DNA from: JBCCEJ01 sp039030335
GTDB lineage: Bacteria; Pseudomonadota; Gammaproteobacteria; HK1
Reading direction: 5' to 3'
NCBI GenBank assembly: GCA_039030335.1
Contig: JBCCEJ010000066.1
Location: forward strand, 1-31,659
Length of the DNA: 31,659 bases
In this document: positions 17,048 to 24,807 of the stretch, piece by piece
Position numbering within the stretch: position 1 is the stretch's first letter
How the letters are laid out: the number at the start of each line of letters is the position of its first letter
The notes under the pieces: model-generated
What the model was told of the DNA's origin: nothing
Database searches by the model: none
Seen by the model: only the letters and a program-made list of their open reading frames with translations
Program-made: the position numbers and the translations under genes

Positions 17048-17758
17048 CTAGATCCGGTCGGCTGTCCGCCAGACTTGTCTTCGGGTCCTTGTAAGACATA
17101 CCCCGACCAAGCCAACGGCGAAGAGCGCGACCGGAGCCGGCGCTGGTGCGTCCGCCGTACCCGGCACAGCTGCACCGAAGGCCACGTGGTCGAAATAGAG
17201 CGTTTCGGTGGCGGTGGAGAACTGAAAGCCTACCGACGTGATGGCGGCATCGCCCGCCTCGGCTGAGATTCTCAGGTAGCCGTTTCGGGAGCCATGGCCG
17301 ATCGTCCATCCAGGATCGCTGACGGGGGCGATCTCAATATCGTTGATAAAGAGTTGGAGGAAGCCGTCGAGACCCATGCCGCTCAGGCCGACCCCGAATT
17401 TGCCCACGCCGCTCGCGAGGTTAAACGCCACGTCAGCGTCCGACCCTGCACTGGAGCCCGTATTCTCGAACACGCTCGAGCCGTCCCACACGAAGCCAGC
17501 GCCGAGCGTCAGCCCGGAGTAAGAGGTCAGGGTTTCGAGCGTGCCGCCCGGGCCGGTCAACTCCACTGTGAGGCCGGTCGCGAACGCGCCTCCTTCGAAG
17601 CCTTCCAGCGTCAATCCCGAGAGGCCTAGCGCCGCGTCCATGGCGGCCGTGTCGGTGCTATGCGTAGTGGCTGGAAAGTAGTCGATCTGATACGCAGCCA
17701 CCGGCGCTGATAGTGCGGCCAGCAATACGCCGACCAGTGATGAGGTCCGAGTGGGCAT
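17048..17758 (-). CDS. Exported protein with a PEP-CTERM-like sorting signal
   Basis: A 236-residue secreted protein of unknown function. The start at 17758 puts a signal peptide first (TSSLVGVLLAALSAPVAA, then AYQIDYFPA); the open frame upstream of it is Arg-rich and has no export signal. AAGG lies about nine bases before this ATG. The mature region is glycine- and threonine-rich with few charges, as in extracellular beta-sandwich proteins (GFEGGAFATGL, GVGKFGVGLSGMGLDGFL, ETLYFDHVAFGAAV). The C-terminus has a Pro motif (PAPAP), a hydrophobic helix (VALFAVGLVGVCL) and a basic cluster (TRTRRQ), the three-part plan of PEP-CTERM/exosortase substrates, though PEP itself is replaced and nine residues follow the basic cluster. 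No exosortase is in the window. Confidence 0.75.
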   Translation of the reverse strand: MPTRTSSLVGVLLAALSAPVAAYQIDYFPATTHSTDTAAMDAALGLSGLTLEGFEGGAFATGLTVELTGPGGTLETLTSYSGLTLGAGFVWDGSSVFENTGSSAGSDADVAFNLASGVGKFGVGLSGMGLDGFLQLFINDIEIAPVSDPGWTIGHGSRNGYLRISAEAGDAAITSVGFQFSTATETLYFDHVAFGAAVPGTADAPAPAPVALFAVGLVGVCLTRTRRQVWRTADRI

Positions 17759-17969
17759 GTCGTTCAGCCTTCGAGGGTTTACCACGAGGTGAACGTAGCG
17801 GACCGACATCACGGATTGGTCACCGATTCGGCGACCGAGCGCGGCTCTCCGACGCCTGATCCGAGACGCGCCCTCGCCAGCCACGAATCTGTGAGACCGG
17901 CCCTGCGTTCCGACGAAATGCTCCGCGCTCGAAGTCTGGGTACCGGCGAAAGCGTGGTGGATTCTGGTC

Positions 17970-19697
17970 TCAATCTACCGCCGTCACCTGGCCGGTCTTG
18001 CGGTCATACTTTTCGTTGTCCCGAAGCGGACGGTCGAATGTCCAGCCACCGTCAGCGCTCTTACGAAACAGATAGCGTTGCGTCCGTTTGTCCGCCTCGC
18101 CTCGAAAACGTACCTCGACGCTCACCATCGCAACTTCCGACTTGCGGCTCCACTGCGCGCGTGCGCCGCTGTACCAGACGACGGCATCCGCGTGCTGTTG
18201 TTCAATCCAGGCTTCAGCCTGCAACGCGCCGAGATAGCTGAGCAATCGATTGACGCGTTTTCCGTCTGGCACCTCGACCGGATGGGCGACGTCGAGTTGG
18301 TTCGGTGACAGCGCATCCAGGATGGCCCAGCGCCCGTCGGCGCCCTGCATGCGCCATTGGAACGCGTGTTCGACACCATCGAGCGTATACACGGCCCGGT
18401 ACACGCCATTCAGGACGCGCTTGTGCGGATCACCAATCTGGCTGCGATAGGCGTCGTCGACCAGCGCAACCGCGCGATCGGGGTACGTGGCGCGGACGTG
18501 TTGAAAACCGAGATACGGGAATGACACGCGCGCACCTCTGCTCAAATCGGGTTCGATATCTGTGAAGCCGTCCATCCACGCGGAGAAGGTGCCGGCGACC
18601 GTCGTAGCGGGCCCTTGCCGCCCCGCGCCGGCGGGCGCTGATAGCGCAATGGTCCCTGCAACCCGATTGTCGGCGAGCGGTTCGAGCTTCAGCTCTAGCG
18701 CGTAACCCTGCATGTGAGTATCCGTATTCCCGAACGAGCTCGACTGCGACGGGGTGGTCAGCGAGAGCGTTGGCGAATCGGCAAACGACTGACTCGGATC
18801 GACCGACAACGCGAAACCGCTTTGCAGATCGGGTTGGCCCGCGAAGTTGCTCAGTTTTACCGAGAGCGCTTCGCCGCCTTCGATCAGCAGCGCCGGTTTT
18901 ACAATGCGCTCCGAGCCGTTCTGCCCGGTGGTGGTCCAGATTTCCCTGACCAGAGCGACCCGTACCGCGCGGAAATTCACCCCGGCGACCTTTCCGGATA
19001 CCGGATCTCCGGTCACGGTCGGCAATCGTAGAGCTGGGGTCGGGGGTGCTGCAGGCGTGGCTGGACGTGGTCCGACGACGATGCGTGCACTACCGGCATT
19101 GGTACGGACCGGCTCACCGCTCAGTGCGGCCGGATTGCCCGTGATCGCCCCAAACAGCACGTCACGTACCTGCTCACCGAGCGCAGCGCTTGCCACCAGC
19201 CCCACCCCGATGAACACGACGCCGCCAGCCGCCAGCGCGCCAGTGGGTCCGGCTGGGCCTGCCTGCCGGCTCGACTCCGTCGTCGCCATCCCGTAGAGAC
19301 TTGCCAGACCCAGCAGCCCCGCCAGCAGCCCGAGGAGTTGCAGGGGGTAGAACCCGAACAGCGCGAGCGACAGCAACTCGAACACCGTCGCCAGCACGCA
19401 TCCGATATGCGCAAGCCGCGTCGCGCTGCGCCGCATCACCTGCACGCCGGCGATGAAGACGAACACGCCGCTGAACGCCAGTGCGCCGGCGACGACGAAG
19501 ATGATCGGCCCGAGCAGCCGGACGCCAAGCGCCAGCCCCATCAAAGCCTGAGTTGCATCCGGGGGCAGTTCCGCGCCAGCGCTACCCAACATCATCATCA
19601 GCGTCATGCCCATGACGCCGAACGTACCGAGCAGTGCGCCCGAGGTGAGCTGCAGTAACGCGGTCAGGATCAGTAGTGTTCCGGCTAAGATTCGCAT
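17970..19697 (-). CDS. Membrane protein with a large unrecognised C-terminal domain
   Basis: A 575-residue protein I do not recognise. The start at 19697 is supported by GGAAGGAG nine bases upstream; the open frame extends 91 codons further but is Arg-rich and lacks such a site. The first 210 residues form a membrane domain with roughly four to five hydrophobic helices (ILAGTLLILTALLQLTSG, GPIIFVVAGALAFSGVFVF, then a long LFGFYPLQLLGLLAGLLG stretch, and VVFIGVGLVASAAL). A Pro/Ala-rich linker (PRPATPAAPPTPALRLPT) leads to a soluble domain of about 330 residues. This has an apparent ligand-binding-like beta region (VNFRAVRVALVREIW, ALLIEGGEALSVKLS) and a C-terminal part with several Trp and Tyr residues (VRFRGEADKRTQRYLF). 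It is divergent from the TIR-WD40 gene and shares its intergenic region. Confidence 0.75.
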   Translation of the reverse strand: MRILAGTLLILTALLQLTSGALLGTFGVMGMTLMMMLGSAGAELPPDATQALMGLALGVRLLGPIIFVVAGALAFSGVFVFIAGVQVMRRSATRLAHIGCVLATVFELLSLALFGFYPLQLLGLLAGLLGLASLYGMATTESSRQAGPAGPTGALAAGGVVFIGVGLVASAALGEQVRDVLFGAITGNPAALSGEPVRTNAGSARIVVGPRPATPAAPPTPALRLPTVTGDPVSGKVAGVNFRAVRVALVREIWTTTGQNGSERIVKPALLIEGGEALSVKLSNFAGQPDLQSGFALSVDPSQSFADSPTLSLTTPSQSSSFGNTDTHMQGYALELKLEPLADNRVAGTIALSAPAGAGRQGPATTVAGTFSAWMDGFTDIEPDLSRGARVSFPYLGFQHVRATYPDRAVALVDDAYRSQIGDPHKRVLNGVYRAVYTLDGVEHAFQWRMQGADGRWAILDALSPNQLDVAHPVEVPDGKRVNRLLSYLGALQAEAWIEQQHADAVVWYSGARAQWSRKSEVAMVSVEVRFRGEADKRTQRYLFRKSADGGWTFDRPLRDNEKYDRKTGQVTAVD

Positions 19698-19786
19698 GGC
19701 TTCGGACTCCTTCCCGTCGAGGCGAGCGCTCCGCCTTCGGGATTGCTGGGGGCGATCAAAGCCTAGTGCAGGCACGGGCACCGTGT

Positions 19787-19802
19787 TGTCCAAACGTGGA
19801 CA
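19787..19802. promoter_or_regulatory. Inverted repeat in the divergent intergenic region
   Basis: TGTCCA at 19787-19792 and TGGACA at 19797-19802 form a perfect 6-base inverted repeat with a 4-base spacer, so the half-sites are ten bases apart, one helical turn. It lies between the divergent start codons of the membrane-protein and TIR-WD40 genes, about 40 bases upstream of the best + strand promoter, and is a candidate dimeric repressor or activator site. Confidence 0.4.
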
Positions 19803-19839
19803 GGGGCGGCGGCGTCGCGTCCGTGCGCTCAGTACCGCC

Positions 19840-19868
19840 TTGACGCCGCCCGGGCGTTGCCGGGTAAT
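19840..19868 (+). promoter_or_regulatory. Candidate promoter for the TIR-WD40 gene
   Basis: TTGACG at 19840-19845 (five of six consensus -35 bases) and GGTAAT at 19863-19868 (four of six -10 bases) are separated by exactly 17 bases. Transcription would start near 19875, leaving a leader of about 50 bases before the ATG at 19927. Confidence 0.5.
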
Positions 19869-19926
19869 GGGATGGAGTTTCCTGCCGGGAGCAGCGAACA
19901 GTGAGATTGCGCGTCGACGCCACGCC

Positions 19927-22884
19927 ATGACAGACCGGCGAACACGAGTGTTCATCTCGTACGCCCGCAAGGATGCTGAAGGTGTCGACCGGCTCGTCGC
20001 CGAGCTGCGCGGCCGAAACTTCGACGCCTATGTCGACCGGGACGATATCCACCCGGGAGAACCCTGGAAAGAACGCCTGAATTCGCTGATCCGCGACGCG
20101 GATGCGATCGCATTCGTCCTGTCGCCGCACTCGCTCGCGTCTGAGGTGTGTCTCTGGGAGGTGGATCGCGCCCGGGTGCTGGCCAAGCGCATCGCGCCGG
20201 TGCTGCTGACGGATGTGGATGCCGGCACCGTGCCGGAATTTCTTGCCCGCCTGAACTGGATCGACTGCACCGCGTTTGCCACGGATGCATCGGCAGGGGT
20301 CGCTGGCGCGCGAGCCCTCGACCAGCTGACCGCCGCGGTGACGACGGACATCGGCTGGATACGGGAGCACACCCGGTACGTAGAAATTGCCGAGAGATGG
20401 CGCGATGCCGGTACGCCTGAGGGCCAGCTACTCCGCCAGAGCGAGATCGATCGCGCCGAGGCGTGGGTCCGGCAGCAAGCCGATGATGCCCCTGGCGTAC
20501 CCGATGTCGTGTTCGACTTCATTGATGCCAGCCGTCAGCGTGAGCGCACGGAGCGCGACCGGTTCCGTGCGACCATCGCGCGCGGATTTGCTGAGCCAGC
20601 ACGCTTCGCGATGGAACAAGGTCGGTTCGATTCCGCAATCCGTCGCCTGGCCGCGGGTGCCGTGTTGGCTGAGGATCTGAACTTCGAGCTTGAGCCGGAC
20701 GTCTTCAGAATTGCGTCGCGAAGCATCTGGTCGAACAGTGTGCGGCTGCGTGTTGAGCATGCAGCGCGCGTGTACGGTGCCGCGGTGTCGCCGGACGGAC
20801 GGCTATTCGTCACGGCCTGTGGCGATGGCGCGGTCGTTGTCTGGAATGTCCGCTCGGGCGCGCGCGTGCGCACCATCCAGACACCATCAACACCTGTCAA
20901 CCATATCGCCATCGACCCGACCGGCACGCGAATTCTGACCGTGTCAGCTGGCAAGCAGGCACTCGTCTGGGACCTGCGCTCGGGTGAGTCGATGGCGGCA
21001 TTCCGGCACGACGACGAGGTCTCCGGCAGTATCCGGGCAGCTCACTTTGCCGCCAATGCGCCCCTGGTATATGCCTTCAGTGCGCATTTCGAACCCGGCC
21101 CGGGGATCTGGAACGTTGCCACTCGGTCTGGCGTTGTGCTGGTAGCGGATGTCGTCGCGCCAACGCCACAGGCGGAGTTTTCACCGGACGGTTCGCTGCT
21201 CGTTTCGTGGGCGGTGGACGGGGGTGCCACGGTGTGGTCAGCCCGGACTGGTGAGGCCATCGCATCGTTTGATTTGCTCCGCGCTCAGGGGATCGTGCAT
21301 GCGAGCCTGTCGCACGACAACCGGCACCTCGTGTTGTCGTCTCACAACCATGCGGAAATCCGCGCGCTCGACGATCCCGAGTTCATCGCGTTCCTGCCCG
21401 CTGCGGGCGCGGGCGCGTGGTATCTGACGCGCTTCTCGCCAGATGGAAACTATCTGGTGTCAGCCCACGAAGGTTGTGAGCTCCGCCTCTGGGATGCAGC
21501 GTCGCAAGCGGAGTTGCGCGTCTTCAGATGCCACGAGGCAGGGTTGTTGTACGCGGCATTCACGGCAGACAGCCGCCAGTTGATAACCGGTTGCGAGGAT
21601 TTTGCGGCGCGTGTTCTGGACGTTGACCCGGAAGGTCATGAGATCAATCGACATTTTCTCCGGGACACCGGCGGCGCGGCGGTTTTCGACGGCGATCAGG
21701 TGCTCGTGCGAACCGTCGACGAAGCCGGCCTGCCGCAGCTGACCGACATCGTTTCCGGTCACCTCGCATTCCGTTGCGCATTCGGCTCGCAAACGCCCTT
21801 CGCGAGGGCGCTACTGACCCCCGATCGACAGTTCGTCGTGACCGAAGATGCCGATCGAAACATCGCACTCTGGGATTATCGGGACGGTCGGAAGCGTTGG
21901 CAGTACGCACTGAGCGCGCGCCCGTACTCGGAACTGCGCCTCATCGGCGACGGGGCCACACTGCTGTGTCAGCCGAGCGACCGTTCGTTTGCGCTCCTGA
22001 ACACTTCCGACGGTCGGGAGCGTCTTCGCCTGACGCCGCTCACGGCCCAGCCCGACCACGAGGCGTGCGTGTCTGGGGATGGTGCGCGCATCTACACGAC
22101 ATCGTTTCACGCGGTCCGCCCGGACGACCAGAACACCGGTGCAACCGTCTGTGTCTGGGACGCGGTTACGGGCGAACAGTGTGACCGGTTTGAGATCCCG
22201 GGCTTGTTCCAGTTCTTTCCCGGCGAGCGGCACCTGCTCGTCACCGATCGGGATGCTCTGCGGGTCTTGGAGCACAGTTCGCGTCGCGAAGTCTGCCGGA
22301 TCGTGCCGTCCAAGCCGGGTAGTCACAACGACGCGCTGATGTTCGCCACCATTTCGCCGGACGGACGTTACATCGCAACCGGGACACGGCAGCGATCGGT
22401 GAAACTGTGGGATGCCATGACCGGTGCCTGCGTAGCTGATTTGCGCGGGCACGAAGACCAGCCTCAATTCGGCGCGTTCTCGCATGATGGTCGCCTCTTG
22501 GTGACCACCAGCCGCGACCGTACGGCGCGCGTCTGGAACGTTGCGCACTGCTACGAAGTGCTGAGCTTGCCCTGCGTCGCCACGGCAACGGATACTGTCT
22601 TACATGCACAGTTCGCGCCCGATGACGAGCGCTTGCTGACGACGACAAGCCTGGGCTTCCTGCAACTCTGGGACATCTCGCGAGCACGCGCGTCAGATGC
22701 GGAGGCGGCCGTACTGATCGGCGCCGCGCTCCCTGGCATTGGACAGTTGTCGCGGCTGGAACGGGAAGAACTGCTGTTCTTTGGTATCGGTGACGACCTG
22801 GCGCACGCATTCTGGTCAAGGCTCACCGATACCCAGCGCAGGCACGCCGCGCGGGTCAGAGAGGTTCTGGCGGGCCAGACCTGA
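19927..22884 (+). CDS. TIR-domain protein with about 14 WD40-like repeats
   Basis: A 985-residue cytoplasmic protein. Residues 5-130 are a TIR_2-type domain: it opens with RVFISYARKDAEGVDRLV, continues with AYVDRDDIHPGEPW, and has SLASEVCLWEVDRA, where Glu78 aligns with the catalytic glutamate of NAD-cleaving TIR domains (the last residue of CxxE). A helical linker (about 145-270) contains TRYVEIAERWRDAG and LLRQSEIDRAEAWV, a pattern known from TIR- and NTPase-WD40 proteins. From about 275 to 925 there are roughly 14 beta-propeller blades; eleven blade ends are recognisable as WD/WN or near variants (VVWNV, LVWDL, GIWNV, TVWSA, RLWDA, ALWDY, CVWDA, KLWDA, RVWNV, QLWDI), the rest degenerate. 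Two seven-bladed propellers would fit. A helical tail closes the protein. The start is the only good ATG before the TIR domain; its ribosome-binding site is weak. Function is inferred: stimulus sensing by the propellers and NADase or scaffold output by TIR. Confidence 0.9.
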   Translation: MTDRRTRVFISYARKDAEGVDRLVAELRGRNFDAYVDRDDIHPGEPWKERLNSLIRDADAIAFVLSPHSLASEVCLWEVDRARVLAKRIAPVLLTDVDAGTVPEFLARLNWIDCTAFATDASAGVAGARALDQLTAAVTTDIGWIREHTRYVEIAERWRDAGTPEGQLLRQSEIDRAEAWVRQQADDAPGVPDVVFDFIDASRQRERTERDRFRATIARGFAEPARFAMEQGRFDSAIRRLAAGAVLAEDLNFELEPDVFRIASRSIWSNSVRLRVEHAARVYGAAVSPDGRLFVTACGDGAVVVWNVRSGARVRTIQTPSTPVNHIAIDPTGTRILTVSAGKQALVWDLRSGESMAAFRHDDEVSGSIRAAHFAANAPLVYAFSAHFEPGPGIWNVATRSGVVLVADVVAPTPQAEFSPDGSLLVSWAVDGGATVWSARTGEAIASFDLLRAQGIVHASLSHDNRHLVLSSHNHAEIRALDDPEFIAFLPAAGAGAWYLTRFSPDGNYLVSAHEGCELRLWDAASQAELRVFRCHEAGLLYAAFTADSRQLITGCEDFAARVLDVDPEGHEINRHFLRDTGGAAVFDGDQVLVRTVDEAGLPQLTDIVSGHLAFRCAFGSQTPFARALLTPDRQFVVTEDADRNIALWDYRDGRKRWQYALSARPYSELRLIGDGATLLCQPSDRSFALLNTSDGRERLRLTPLTAQPDHEACVSGDGARIYTTSFHAVRPDDQNTGATVCVWDAVTGEQCDRFEIPGLFQFFPGERHLLVTDRDALRVLEHSSRREVCRIVPSKPGSHNDALMFATISPDGRYIATGTRQRSVKLWDAMTGACVADLRGHEDQPQFGAFSHDGRLLVTTSRDRTARVWNVAHCYEVLSLPCVATATDTVLHAQFAPDDERLLTTTSLGFLQLWDISRARASDAEAAVLIGAALPGIGQLSRLEREELLFFGIGDDLAHAFWSRLTDTQRRHAARVREVLAGQT

Positions 22885-22917
22885 AGTATTTGTGTCATCC
22901 CCTGGGGTGTTCGAACG

Positions 22918-23856
22918 ATGTCCCTCTACCCACCGCCTGAAATTGTTCCTACATCCGTCTGGACCAGGCTTCCGGACGAGTATCGCGTGTCCGGCACGGT
23001 GCCGACGTGGGGCGCCGCCAATCGTCCGGGCAGCGAGCTGCACTCCTTTCTCGAAGGACCGAGTTTCGACCGCGACGGCAACCTGTACGTAACAGATATC
23101 CCCTACGGCCGCGTCTTTCGCATCGACCCCGAGGCTACCTGGAGTTTGATCGCCGAATACGACGGCTGGCCTAACGGCCTCAAGATTCATCGTGACGGCC
23201 GCGTATTCATCACCGACTACAAACACGGCATCATGCAGCTTGACCTTGCACGAGGTGTTGTAGACCCGGTGTTGACGCACCGACGCAGTGAGAGTTTTCG
23301 CGGCGTCAACGACCTCTACTTCGACGCGTCAGGCCGGATGTATTTCACCGACCAGGGCCAGACCGGCATGCATGATCCCACCGGCCGGGTGTATCGCTAC
23401 GACCTCGAAAGCGAACAGCTGGATCTGTTGCTGACCAACGGCCCGAGTCCCAACGGACTGGTCATGAGTCCGGCAGAAGATGTGCTCTACGTCGCGATGA
23501 CGCGCGGCAACGCCGTATGGCGGCTGCCAATTTTCCCGGACGGCGGCACCACAAAGGTGAGTATTTTCACGGCCCTGGCGGGAGGACGGTCCGGGGCTGA
23601 CGGAATGGCCGTAGATGTGGAGGGCACGCTCTACGTTTGCGACGCAGGCAACGGTTGTGTGTGGTCGTTCTCGAGTTACGGTGAACCGGTTTACCGTTTC
23701 GCGGCACCGGTTCGTGGCGTCAGCACCACAAACTGCGCCTTTGGTGGTAAGGACCGACGAGAGCTTTTCATCACCGATTCCACGTCCGGGCAAGTTCTCC
23801 GAGTTGAAGCTCCCGCGCCGGGGCAACCGATGTATGCGCACGCCCCGCCGGACTGA
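22918..23856 (+). CDS. SMP-30/gluconolactonase/LRE-like protein
   Basis: A 312-residue predicted six-bladed beta-propeller lactonase that would hydrolyse sugar lactones to sugar acids with a bound divalent metal. Candidate metal ligands in their usual places are the glutamate of FLEGPSFDRDGNLYVTD, the asparagines of WPNGL, GVNDLYFD and SPNGLVMS, and the aspartate of GADGMAVD. Repeated D-G-x-L/M-Y-x-x-D strands (DGNLYVTD, SGRMYFTD, EGTLYVCD) mark the blades. It has no signal peptide. It starts 33 bases after the TIR-WD40 stop and could be co-transcribed, though a functional link is not obvious. A link to the enolase-superfamily enzyme 6 kb away (lactone opening followed by sugar-acid dehydration) is plausible chemistry but only inference. 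Confidence 0.9.
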   Translation: MSLYPPPEIVPTSVWTRLPDEYRVSGTVPTWGAANRPGSELHSFLEGPSFDRDGNLYVTDIPYGRVFRIDPEATWSLIAEYDGWPNGLKIHRDGRVFITDYKHGIMQLDLARGVVDPVLTHRRSESFRGVNDLYFDASGRMYFTDQGQTGMHDPTGRVYRYDLESEQLDLLLTNGPSPNGLVMSPAEDVLYVAMTRGNAVWRLPIFPDGGTTKVSIFTALAGGRSGADGMAVDVEGTLYVCDAGNGCVWSFSSYGEPVYRFAAPVRGVSTTNCAFGGKDRRELFITDSTSGQVLRVEAPAPGQPMYAHAPPD

Positions 23857-23924
23857 CCGTTATGCCCAAGATGGTGACGTTGTTGCCTACGGCCATCGTG
23901 CAAGCCCGGAATCAAGCTCCGAGG

Positions 23925-24713
23925 CTACTGCCACTTCCTCACCATGCGATCAAACATGCCGTTCTTGACGATCTCGCGCCTACCTGCATCGAAAACGTCC
24001 AATAACTTTCTGGCATTCGGAAGTGACTTGCTGCTGACCACAAATTCGCTGCTCGAATCGAACGGAGGCAGTTTGCGGTAGGTGTTCTTGTTCCCGTCGA
24101 GTTTCAGCGCGTAATCGAAGTTGACCTCATATCCGGCGACGGCATCCAGGCGCCCGGCGTCCAGCATCTTGAAAAGCTGCGAGATCTTATTGACCTCGTG
24201 CTTCCTGATCGCCTTGTTGTTATTCCATTTCTCGCCGTAATTCCAACCACGTACGGCACCAACTTTAAGGTTGTTGAGCGAGTTCAGAGATTCCCACACA
24301 ACCGGAGACTCGGGCTTCACATAGATCATGAATTGCGCGAGGTTGATGGGTTCTTTTGAGTATTCGAACACCTTTGCCCGTTCATCGTTGAAGCCGGCAG
24401 GAAACAGCACGTCGGTTTTGCCGGCTTTCGTGAGCGCCAGCGCGCGCGCCCAGGGCACGATGTTGAGCTCGATGGTATATCCCTGACTGTGCAGGCTCTC
24501 TCGCAGAATATCCCAGCTATAGCCCTGCAGGCGTGACGAACTCGCGCCTGGCGGGATCACTTCCTTGCTTATCTTCTTGGAACCTTCGATCGCGAAACAA
24601 AACGGCGGGTAGTCTTCCAGTGTTGCAACCGAGACCACTTTGTCACTGGCATGAGCCGGGCTCGCAGCAAGGCCGAAGACCAACAACCCCAACAACAGTG
24701 CTCTTAGACTCAT
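23925..24713 (-). CDS. Periplasmic solute-binding protein, family 3 (sensor-like), downstream copy
   Basis: A 262-residue exported protein of the SBP_bac_3 family (amino-acid-binding type). Signal peptide ALLLGLLVFGLAASPAHA is followed by the family's first strand and ligand loop (VATLEDYPPFCF). Further landmarks are LQGYSWDILRESL, VPWARALALTKAGKTDVLF and the second-lobe segment LKVGAVRGWNYGE. AGGAG lies nine bases upstream of the ATG. No ABC permease or ATPase gene is adjacent, so uptake is unlikely to be its only job. It is the last gene of a signalling run that ends with a nucleotide cyclase, which suggests a ligand-sensing role for the upstream membrane phosphatase. It is distinct in sequence from the other copy at 29686-30453. 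Confidence 0.88.
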   Translation of the reverse strand: MSLRALLLGLLVFGLAASPAHASDKVVSVATLEDYPPFCFAIEGSKKISKEVIPPGASSSRLQGYSWDILRESLHSQGYTIELNIVPWARALALTKAGKTDVLFPAGFNDERAKVFEYSKEPINLAQFMIYVKPESPVVWESLNSLNNLKVGAVRGWNYGEKWNNNKAIRKHEVNKISQLFKMLDAGRLDAVAGYEVNFDYALKLDGNKNTYRKLPPFDSSSEFVVSSKSLPNARKLLDVFDAGRREIVKNGMFDRMVRKWQ

Positions 24714-24773
24714 GCCATGCTCTCCTGTGCCGCGCTCCCCGCGCGCGCCGTTGCTCTGTACGTACTTATCGAC

Positions 24774-24796
24774 CCGACGGTAGCGTAAACCGACGG
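24774..24796. repeat. Direct repeat CCGACGG upstream of the solute-binding protein gene
   Basis: CCGACGG occurs at 24774-24780 and again at 24790-24796, 16 bases apart start to start, in the 94-base gap between the cyclase stop and the solute-binding protein start. It could be a tandem regulator site, but a 7-base repeat in GC-rich DNA can arise by chance. Confidence 0.3.
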
Positions 24797-24807
24797 GATC
24801 TCTCTAC

